From Pseudothauera rhizosphaerae (GTDB lineage Bacteria; Pseudomonadota; Gammaproteobacteria; Burkholderiales; Rhodocyclaceae): a stretch of DNA of 64,000 nucleotides. The stretch spans positions 62,001 through 126,000 of the forward strand of contig NZ_SSOD01000006.1 in the NCBI RefSeq assembly GCF_004801305.1, given 5' to 3'. Of the stretch, positions 50,735-57,457 are shown piece by piece. The notes beneath the pieces are model-generated. The model was not told the origin of the DNA. It saw nothing but the letters and a program-made list of their open reading frames with translations, and searched no databases. The stretch's first letter is position 1; each line of letters begins with the position of its first letter. Both the position numbers and the translations under genes were made by a program.

Positions 50735-52075
50735 TCAGAACCAGCGCCGCAGTTCGATATAGACCCGGTCGCGCTCGTCGTAGCGGCCGAAGATGCCGTC
50801 CGTGCGCCCGCCGAACAGGTCCGCACCGAAAACGCCGCGCCATTCCGGCGCGATCCGCCACACCAGCTTGGGCCGCAGCATGTAGTCGCTGCGGTTGAGG
50901 CTGGCCACGTAAAGCAGTTCCGCCTCCAGCGCGTCGCCGAAGCTGCGGTTGACCAGAAAGGTCATGCCGCCCTCGTGGCGGTCGTTGGGCATCAGGCGCT
51001 CGTGGTCGTAGAACACCCGCTCGTAGTACTGAAGGTTGAAGCGCCACACGTCGCGCACCGGGATGTCCAGGCCGACCACGTAGTCCAGCGTGTCCGAATC
51101 GTGCAGGCCGTAGCGCGCTGCCGGGTCGGTGGTGGAGAAGCTGCGCCCCCCTGTATAGACCGCCTCGCCCTTGAGCACCAGGCTGCCGAGGTCCTTGGAC
51201 AGGGTGAAACCGGTCTGCTGGATGCGGTCGTGGCGCAGTTCGAAGCGCGTGCCGCCGTCCAGCGCGTACAGCGTGGGTGACACGTCGCGGCTGCGGTAAT
51301 GGTATGCGGCCAGGTCCCAGCCGTCGATCAGGCGGGACAGGCGCAGCCCCCAGTTGGTGTTCGACAGGGTGGCCGATGTGTCACGCTCCTTGACCCGCGT
51401 GCCGGCCGGCAAGGGGAAAGGGTAGAAGTCCGCCCCGGGCTTGCCCACCTCGTCGAAGCTCGGCACCGGAATCCACAGCAGTTCCAGGTGCGTGTCCTCG
51501 CCGAAGTGCTCGGCCCGCACGGCCCACTGGGGCGTGCGCAGGGCCTCGAACTCGGGCAGGTAGAATTCGCGCAGGTCGCGGGCGGAAACCACGTCGGCGA
51601 AGAACAGGCCCACCATCTCGCCCCACACCACGTGCTGGCGGCCGAGGCGGAATTCCCAGTCGCCGGTGCCGAAATCGGCGTAGGCCTCGCGGATCATGAA
51701 GCCGCTGCGCTGGTCGCGCCGCACCGCGCGCGGGTAGTAGCCATCCTCCAGGTCGTAGGCCGCGTCCACGTCGGCGCGTGCGGACAGCTTGTAGCGGCTG
51801 CGCGGCCCCAGGCTCGCGCCCACCCCCAGTTCCAGCCGGCCGCGCAGCTTGGACCAGTGCCCGTCGTCGGGCCAGGTGTAGGCCGCGCCGAACTCGGCAT
51901 GGCCCGAGACGCGCGGGCCGGACGCCTGATCCGCCCCGGACGCGGCAGCCGGATCGGCGTCCAGGTCGAACAGATCGTCGAGCCCTTCGTCGGCGGCCGT
52001 GGCCGCACCCGCACTCAGGCCCAGGACAAGCAGCAGCGGGAGGAGTCGCTTCGGTCGCATGGGGGATGGCTCCAT
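50735..52075 (-). CDS. Outer-membrane protein, DUF1302-like
   Basis: A 446-residue protein with a signal peptide (RLLPLLLVLGLSAGAATAAD). It has a beta-barrel body: GHAEFGAAYTWPDDG, REAYADFGTGDWEFRLGRQ, VVWGEMVGLFFADVVSARDLREF, with a final aromatic residue (RRWF). The GRQ-VVWG-ADVVSxRDLRE pattern recalls the DUF1302 family. The start at 52075 overlaps the ATPase stop as TGATG with GGAG 5 nt before; 52060 is a fallback. It is co-transcribed with a LolD-like ATPase, suggesting it is part of an envelope lipid or lipoprotein transport system. Confidence 0.83.
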   Translation of the reverse strand: MEPSPMRPKRLLPLLLVLGLSAGAATAADEGLDDLFDLDADPAAASGADQASGPRVSGHAEFGAAYTWPDDGHWSKLRGRLELGVGASLGPRSRYKLSARADVDAAYDLEDGYYPRAVRRDQRSGFMIREAYADFGTGDWEFRLGRQHVVWGEMVGLFFADVVSARDLREFYLPEFEALRTPQWAVRAEHFGEDTHLELLWIPVPSFDEVGKPGADFYPFPLPAGTRVKERDTSATLSNTNWGLRLSRLIDGWDLAAYHYRSRDVSPTLYALDGGTRFELRHDRIQQTGFTLSKDLGSLVLKGEAVYTGGRSFSTTDPAARYGLHDSDTLDYVVGLDIPVRDVWRFNLQYYERVFYDHERLMPNDRHEGGMTFLVNRSFGDALEAELLYVASLNRSDYMLRPKLVWRIAPEWRGVFGADLFGGRTDGIFGRYDERDRVYIELRRWF

Positions 52076-52821
52076 CAGATCTCCGGTTCCTCGTCGGTGG
52101 TGCGGCGGTCCTGCACGAACACCCACTTGTCGCCCGCGCGCATGCCCAGCGCATTGATCTGGCCGTCCTCGATGCGCACCAGGCGGTCGGCCATGTTCAT
52201 GACCCGGCGGTCGTGGGTGGAAAAGATGAAGGTGGTGCCAGCCTTGCGGTTGATGTCCTTCATCAGCCGCAGGATGCCCTCGCCGGTCTTGTGGTCCAGG
52301 TTGGCGGTGGGCTCGTCGGCCAGCACCACCTTGGAATGGGTCGCCAGGGCACGGGCGATGGCCACGCGCTGGCGCTGCCCGCCGGAGAGCTGGTTGGGGC
52401 GGTGGGTGGCATACTTGCCCAGGCCGACCATGGCCAGATAGTGCTTCACGCGCTCGCGCCGCTCGCTGCGCGACAGCTCGCGCAACTGCAGCAGCGGGTA
52501 TTCCACATTCTCTTCCGCGGACAGCACCGGCAGCAGGTTGAAGGTCTGGAAGATGAAGCCTATGGTGCGCGCGCGCAGATCGGCGAGTTCGTCGGGCGTC
52601 TGCCCGGAAACGTCGCGCCCGTCGATCAGAACCCGTCCGTTCGAGGGCGTGTCTATGCAGCCGATGATGTTGAGCAGGGTAGACTTGCCGCTGCCCGAAG
52701 GCCCCGCGATGGCCAGGAAAACGCCAGGTTCGACCGAGAGGCTGATGTCGGTCAGCGCCTGGACCTCCTGCTCGCCGAGGAGGTAGCGCTTGTTGACGTT
52801 TTCCACCTGTACGATCGCCAT
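52075..52821 (-). CDS. LolD-like ABC transporter ATP-binding protein
   Basis: A 248-residue ATPase of the MacB/LolD type: Walker A GPSGSGKST at 40-48, Q-loop FIFQTFNLLP, signature LSGGQ at 145-149, Walker B VVLADEP at 165-171 and the H-switch STHD. No FtsX-type permease gene is adjacent, although this ATPase class needs one. Downstream is the DUF1302-like gene and, divergently, a LolA-like gene, so it belongs to an envelope transport set whose permease must lie elsewhere or has been lost. Start 52821 fits the family; upstream in-frame codons overlap the divergent gene. Confidence 0.93.
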   Translation of the reverse strand: MAIVQVENVNKRYLLGEQEVQALTDISLSVEPGVFLAIAGPSGSGKSTLLNIIGCIDTPSNGRVLIDGRDVSGQTPDELADLRARTIGFIFQTFNLLPVLSAEENVEYPLLQLRELSRSERRERVKHYLAMVGLGKYATHRPNQLSGGQRQRVAIARALATHSKVVLADEPTANLDHKTGEGILRLMKDINRKAGTTFIFSTHDRRVMNMADRLVRIEDGQINALGMRAGDKWVFVQDRRTTDEEPEI

Positions 52822-52866
52822 TTCGCGGGCCACACTGGGGACGAGACTGCCATAAGGATAGCACCC

Positions 52867-53637
52867 ATGACGCACAGATCACCTTCCCGCCGCCGGTTTC
52901 TCGCGCTCTCCGTGCTGGGCATCACCACGCCCACGCTGCTCTTCGCGGCGGAAAGCGACGAGGTGGACCCCGCCCGCCGACTGGTGGCCCATGCCGACGA
53001 GATCCGCTTCCCCCAGGCAAGCTTCCAGACCGACATCACCGTGCGCAATTTCAGTAACGGCCAGGCCGGCGACGAACGCAAGTACCGCGTGCTGTCGCGC
53101 GGCAACGAGAACACCATCGTACTGACCATGGAGCCGGCCTCGGAACGCGGCCAGGCCCTGCTGATGCGCGGCCGCGACCTGTGGATCTTCATGCCCTCGG
53201 TGTCGCAGCCGGTGCGCCTGTCGCTGGCCCAGCGCCTCACCGGCCAGGTGGCCAACGGCGATCTGGCGCGCGCCAACTTCGCCGGCGACTACAACCCCAC
53301 GCTCACCGGCCGCGACGTGGTGGACGGCCTGCCCTGCCAGGTGCTGGATCTGGCCGCCGCCGATCGCGGCGTGACCTACGCGCGGGTCAAGTACTGGGTC
53401 CGGGAGGACAACGCCTGGCCGGTCAAGGCGGAGTTCTACGCCCTCTCCGGGCGCCTGCTGAAGACCTGCCGCTACCTGGATTTCCGCGAGATGGCCGGCC
53501 GCGTGCGCCCCACCCGCCTGGTCATGGAAGACGCGCTGAAGGCCGGCGAAACCTCGGAACTGACCTACGAGGCGATGAACCTGCGCGACCTGCCCGAACG
53601 CATGTTCACGCGCGAATACCTGCGCCGGCTGGGCTGA
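52867..53637 (+). CDS. LolA-like outer-membrane lipoprotein-sorting protein
   Basis: A 256-residue exported protein. The N-terminus SPSRRRFLALSVLG has a twin-Arg-like RRRF-L stretch, so Tat export is possible. The mature part follows the COG2834 pattern (FQTDITVRNFSNGQ, NTIVLTMEPASERGQALLMRGRDLW, WVREDNAWPVKAEFYALSGRLLKTC). These proteins carry lipoproteins or lipids through the periplasm. It is divergent, 45 bp from the LolD-like gene and probably works with it and the DUF1302-like barrel. A REP-like hairpin follows. Confidence 0.88.
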   Translation: MTHRSPSRRRFLALSVLGITTPTLLFAAESDEVDPARRLVAHADEIRFPQASFQTDITVRNFSNGQAGDERKYRVLSRGNENTIVLTMEPASERGQALLMRGRDLWIFMPSVSQPVRLSLAQRLTGQVANGDLARANFAGDYNPTLTGRDVVDGLPCQVLDLAAADRGVTYARVKYWVREDNAWPVKAEFYALSGRLLKTCRYLDFREMAGRVRPTRLVMEDALKAGETSELTYEAMNLRDLPERMFTREYLRRLG

Positions 53638-53655
53638 CGCCCCTGCGGGGGTACT

Positions 53656-53731
53656 GTAGGAGCGGGCTTGCCCGCGATACGGCGGTTCCAGCTACAAATG
53701 ACGCCGCATTCGCGGGCAAGCCCGCTCCTAC
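53656..53731. repeat. REP-like inverted repeat (copy 2) between convergent genes
   Basis: Perfect 21-bp inverted arms at 53656-53676 and 53711-53731 enclose a 34-bp spacer that resembles that of the copy at 3013-3087 (GGTTCC...ACAAA.GACGCCGCAT). It separates the convergent LolA-like and epimerase genes and probably serves as a bidirectional terminator. Arm sequence differs from copy 1 at one position in each arm (TAGG/TGGG), a compensated change that keeps pairing. Confidence 0.85.
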
Positions 53732-53738
53732 CGACGGC

Positions 53739-54746
53739 TCAAGCGCCGTAATACGCCCGATACCACGCAACGAAGCGCGCCACCCCCTCGCTCACCGGGG
53801 TGGCCGGCGCGAAGCCCGTCCATGCGTTCAGTTCCGCAGTGTCGGCATAGGTCGCCGGCACGTCGCCGTCCTGCAGGGGCAGGAAGTTCTTTTCCGCCTT
53901 GCGCCCGATGGCCGTCTCGATGGCCTCGATGAAGGCCATCAGCTCCACCGGATCGTGGTTGCCGATGTTGAACACCCGGTAGGGGGCGTTGCTGCGGCCC
54001 GGATCGGGGCGGTCGGCATCGAAGCCGGCATCCGCCTCGGCCACGTGGTCCAGCGTGCGGAGCACCCCTTCGACGATGTCGTCGATGTAGGTGAAGTCGC
54101 GCCGCATGCGGCCGTGGTTGAACACGTCGATGGGCCGCCCTTCCAGCATCGCGCGGGTGAACAGGAACAGCGCCATGTCCGGCCGGCCCCACGGCCCATA
54201 CACGGTGAAGAAGCGCAGGCCCGTGGTGGGCAGGCCGTAGAGGTGGCTGTAGGTGTGGGCCATCAGCTCGTTGGCCTTCTTGGTGGCGGCATACAGGCTC
54301 ACCGGGTGATCCACGCTGTCGTGCTCGGAGAAGGGCATCTTCGTGTTGCCGCCGTACACGCTGGAACTGCTGGCATACACCAGGTGGCCCACCTTGCCGT
54401 GGCGGCAGCCTTCCAGGATGTTCATGAAGCCCACCAGGTTGCTGTCCACGTAGGCGTGGGGGTTCTGCAGCGAGTAGCGCACCCCGGCCTGGGCGGCCAG
54501 GTGGATCACACGGTCGAAGCCCTCTTCGGCGAACAGGCGTTCCATGCCGGCGCGGTCGGCCACGTCCAGCTTCACGAAACGAAAGGCCGGATGCGGGGTC
54601 AGGCGCGCCAGGCGGTCTTCCTTCAGGCGCGGATCGTAGTAGTCGTTGAGGTTGTCCAGGCCGACCACCTCGTCGCCGCGGGCGAGCAGGCGTTCGGAGG
54701 TGTGCATGCCGATGAAGCCGGCGGCGCCGGTGACGAGGACTTTCAT
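53739..54746 (-). CDS. NAD-dependent epimerase, UDP-glucuronate 4-epimerase family
   Basis: A 335-residue extended SDR enzyme. [17 protein letters not shown] binds NAD, catalytic YAATK with Ser in [28 protein letters not shown] and [13 protein letters not shown] fit the UDP-GlcA 4-epimerase branch. It would provide UDP-galacturonate for EPS or LPS. No UDP-glucose dehydrogenase is seen in the window unless 30135-31463 is one. Oriented away from the Na/Pi gene. Start ATG at 54746 directly precedes the Gly-rich loop. Confidence 0.92.
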   Translation of the reverse strand: MKVLVTGAAGFIGMHTSERLLARGDEVVGLDNLNDYYDPRLKEDRLARLTPHPAFRFVKLDVADRAGMERLFAEEGFDRVIHLAAQAGVRYSLQNPHAYVDSNLVGFMNILEGCRHGKVGHLVYASSSSVYGGNTKMPFSEHDSVDHPVSLYAATKKANELMAHTYSHLYGLPTTGLRFFTVYGPWGRPDMALFLFTRAMLEGRPIDVFNHGRMRRDFTYIDDIVEGVLRTLDHVAEADAGFDADRPDPGRSNAPYRVFNIGNHDPVELMAFIEAIETAIGRKAEKNFLPLQDGDVPATYADTAELNAWTGFAPATPVSEGVARFVAWYRAYYGA

Positions 54747-54828
54747 GCGCGTCGATCTCGCGTGCGGGAACAGGCGCCGATTATCGCATGCCGCACTTTG
54801 CGCAACGCGGCGCGCGTATTACGCTTCC

Positions 54829-56550
54829 GTGAAAAACCGCGCGTCGGCGCACCACGAGGAGACGCCCCTGGAAGCCACCGAACCCTCGCTGTACACCGTG
54901 ATCGCCGGTACCTTCGGCGGCATCGGCCTGTTCCTGCTCGGCATGCACCTGCTCACCGACGGGCTCAAGCTCGCCGCCGGGCGCGCGCTGGAAGGACTGC
55001 TGGAGCGCTTCACCTCCACCCGCCTGCGCGGGCTGGGCGCGGGCATCCTGATCACCGCGCTGGTGCAATCCTCCACGGCGGTCACGCTGGCCTGCATCGG
55101 CTTCGTCAATACCGGCCTGCTGTCCTTGCGCAACGGCCTGTGGGTGATCTTCGGCTCCAATCTGGGTACCACCACCAACGCCTGGCTGGTGGCCTGGCTG
55201 GGCTTCGGCTTCAAGATCAGCGCCTTCGCGCTGCCCTTCGTCGGCATCGGCGCCACGCTGATGCTGGCCGCGCCGGGCATGCGCACGCGCGCGCTGGGCC
55301 GCGCGCTGGCCGGCTTCGGCGTGCTGTTCCTCGGCATCGACGTGCTCAAGGACACCTTCTCCGCCTTCGGCGAGGAGATGAACGTCGAGGACTACCTCGC
55401 CGGCGGCCTGCTCGGCCAGTTGCTGCTGGTGCTCATCGGCACGCTGATGACCATCCTGATGCAGGCCTCCGGCGCGGTCATCGCCATCGTCATCACCGCC
55501 GCCTCGGGCGGCCTGCTGTCCATCGAGGCGGCCTGTGCGCTGGTCATCGGCACCAACATCGGCACCACCTTCACCGCCATCCTGGCGGCCATCGGCGCCA
55601 CCTCCAACGCACGCCGGCTGGCCGCCTCGCACGTGTTCTTCAACCTGATCACCGGCGTGGTGGCGCTGCTCATGCTGCCCATGCTGATCGCCCTGCTCGG
55701 CCTGATCCGCGACTGGTTCGGCAACGCGAGCGACCCGGCCACCACCATCGCGCTGTTCCACACCGCCTTCAGCGTGCTCGGCGTGCTGCTGATGGTCCCG
55801 CTCAGCAACTGGCTGCTGCGCACACTGGAAGGCCACTTCAAGAGCCGCGAGGAAGAAGTCGCCCGCCCGCAGTATCTGGACGCAAACTCCGCGGCGGTTC
55901 CCGACCTCGCCCTGCGCGCGCTGCGCATGGAGCTGAACCGCAGCCAGGCGATGGCCACCGCCTGCCTGCGCGGCGCGGCCGCCGAGCAGGCGGGCGAAGC
56001 CGCCATCCGCCGGCAGCGCGACACCCTGCAGACCTTGTCGGCCGCCATCGCCGGCTACACCGGCAAGCTCAACACCGAGCACCTGCCGCCGGTGCTGGTG
56101 GACCATCTCGCGCGCAGCCTGCGCGTGCTGCAGTACCAGGAGAACGCCGCGGAAAGCAGCCTGCAGGCCGCCGACCAGGCCGCCAGCCTGAGCCCGCTGA
56201 CCCCCACGCTGCACGGCGCGCTCACCGCCTTCGCCACCGCCGCGGACGCCCTGGCCGACGCGGCGGACACCAGCCGCGCGGAGTTCGGCGGCGAACAGGT
56301 CAACCAGCGCCTGCGCGAGACCGAGGAAGATTATGCCCGTCTCAAGGAAGCCCTGCTGGCGGCCGGCGCCCATGCCCAGATGAGCATCCGCGACATGCAG
56401 GACCACCTGCGCCACGCCAGCCTGCTGCGCCGCGCCGCGCAGCAGACGGCCAAGGCGGCGCACTACCTCGCCGCCCTGGACGCCGGCGTGGCGCCGCCGC
56501 CGGACGGCGCCGCCGACACCGACCAGGCCGCGGTGGCCGAGGCCGCGTGA
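54829..56550 (+). CDS. Na/phosphate cotransporter family protein with PhoU-like C-terminus
   Basis: A 573-residue membrane protein. Two inverted Na/Pi repeats show GTFGGIGLFLLGMHLLTDGLK, LVQSSTAVTLACIGFVN and LMQASGAVIAIVITAA with GTNIGTTFTAIL (QSS/QAS motifs for Na and phosphate). Residues about 360-570 are helical and cytoplasmic, PhoU-like. The start is uncertain: GTG 54829 has no RBS, whereas GAGGAG precedes a CTG near 54868 (LEATEPSLY), which may be the true start. Imports phosphate or sets regulatory tone of the Pho system. Monocistronic. Confidence 0.88.
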   Translation: MKNRASAHHEETPLEATEPSLYTVIAGTFGGIGLFLLGMHLLTDGLKLAAGRALEGLLERFTSTRLRGLGAGILITALVQSSTAVTLACIGFVNTGLLSLRNGLWVIFGSNLGTTTNAWLVAWLGFGFKISAFALPFVGIGATLMLAAPGMRTRALGRALAGFGVLFLGIDVLKDTFSAFGEEMNVEDYLAGGLLGQLLLVLIGTLMTILMQASGAVIAIVITAASGGLLSIEAACALVIGTNIGTTFTAILAAIGATSNARRLAASHVFFNLITGVVALLMLPMLIALLGLIRDWFGNASDPATTIALFHTAFSVLGVLLMVPLSNWLLRTLEGHFKSREEEVARPQYLDANSAAVPDLALRALRMELNRSQAMATACLRGAAAEQAGEAAIRRQRDTLQTLSAAIAGYTGKLNTEHLPPVLVDHLARSLRVLQYQENAAESSLQAADQAASLSPLTPTLHGALTAFATAADALADAADTSRAEFGGEQVNQRLRETEEDYARLKEALLAAGAHAQMSIRDMQDHLRHASLLRRAAQQTAKAAHYLAALDAGVAPPPDGAADTDQAAVAEAA

Positions 56551-56570
56551 AGCCTGTCGGGACCGCCTGC

Positions 56571-56576
56571 TACAAT
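56571..56576 (+). promoter_or_regulatory. Candidate -10 box upstream of rfaE2
   Basis: TACAAT lies 30 nt before the rfaE2 ATG in the 55-bp gap after the transporter gene. No convincing -35 is placed at 16-18 nt, so it is tentative. Confidence 0.3.
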
Positions 56577-56605
56577 CCTCGCCCGCCCCCTTCCCCGCCG
56601 CGCCG

Positions 56606-57094
56606 ATGGACTACCCCCGCCCCGCCTTCGAAGACAAGATCTGCCCGCCCGCGGCGCTCGCCGGGCGCGCCGGCTCGCTGGCGCGTCCGCTGGTGTTCAC
56701 CAACGGCTGCTTCGACATCCTGCACCGCGGCCACGTCACCTATCTGGCCCAGGCGCGCGCGCTGGGCGCGGCCATGGTGGTGGCGCTCAACACCGACGCC
56801 TCCGTGCGCCGCCAGGGCAAGGGCGACGACCGCCCGGTCAACCCGCTGGAAGACCGCCTGGCGGTCATGGCCGCGCTCGAATGCGTGGATCTGGTGACCT
56901 GGTTCGACGAGGACACGCCGCTGGCGCGCATCCTCGAATGCCGTCCGGAGGTGCTGGTCAAGGGCGGCGACTGGGCGCCGGAGCGCATCGTCGGCACCGC
57001 CGAGGTGCGCGGCTGGGGCGGCAGCGTGCATTCCATCCCCTTCCTCCACGAACGCTCGACCACCGACCTGATCCGCCGCATCCGCAGCCTGTAG
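56606..57094 (+). CDS. rfaE2: D-glycero-beta-D-manno-heptose 1-phosphate adenylyltransferase
   Basis: A 162-residue nucleotidyltransferase of the HldE C-terminal type. GCFDILHRGHV at 34-44 (HxGH ATP motif), ALNTDASVRRQGKGDDRPVN, VLVKGGDW and FLHERSTTDLIRRIR are typical. It makes ADP-heptose from heptose-1-P for LPS inner core. The kinase domain is not fused, as is usual in betaproteobacteria. A short gap separates it from the transporter gene, with a possible promoter. Confidence 0.94.
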   Translation: MDYPRPAFEDKICPPAALAGRAGSLARPLVFTNGCFDILHRGHVTYLAQARALGAAMVVALNTDASVRRQGKGDDRPVNPLEDRLAVMAALECVDLVTWFDEDTPLARILECRPEVLVKGGDWAPERIVGTAEVRGWGGSVHSIPFLHERSTTDLIRRIRSL

Positions 57095-57136
57095 GAAGCT
57101 GCACCGGACTCGCCCGCATACCGCAAGGAGCCACCC

Positions 57137-57457
57137 ATGGCCGACATCGAAATCACCCGCGAGGACTCGCCCACCAGGGGCCGCTGCGTGGGGCGCATCG
57201 CCGGCATCGAAGGCGAGGCCGAACTGACCTTCAGCAAGGCCGGCCCGGAACTGCTGATCGCCGACCATACCGGGGTGCCCGACACCATGCGCGAAACCGG
57301 CGCGGGCACCCGGCTCGCCCAGCGGCTGGTGGATGACGCCCGCGCGGGCGGCTACAGGATTCTCGCCCTGTGCCCCTTCGTGCGTGCGCAAACCCAGCGC
57401 CATCCCGAGGCTGGACGTGGTGCGGATCCCCTGAGGCGCCTACGGGGCGGTTGGTGA
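57137..57457 (+). CDS. GNAT-family (YidJ-like) protein with frameshifted C-terminus
   Basis: A 106-residue reading frame. The first 90 residues fit small YidJ-type GNAT proteins (ELTFSKAGPELLIADHTGVPDTMRETGAGTRLAQRLVDDAR ... LCPFVRAQTQRHPE in separate blocks). After HPE, at 57401-57409, the frame drifts into AGRGADPLRRLRGGW and overlaps the convergent kinase gene. The +1 frame from 57411 reads LDVVRIP and stops at 57432-57434. Restoring two bases there would give the usual HPEW-LDV tail. So either a 2-bp deletion occurred or a sequencing error exists. RBS AAGGAG lies before the ATG. Confidence 0.75.
   Translation: MADIEITREDSPTRGRCVGRIAGIEGEAELTFSKAGPELLIADHTGVPDTMRETGAGTRLAQRLVDDARAGGYRILALCPFVRAQTQRHPEAGRGADPLRRLRGGW

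Noticed and set aside
53656-53731. CRISPR repeat
   Set aside because: Only two distant inverted copies in the window, no regular direct repeats with spacers and no cas genes.
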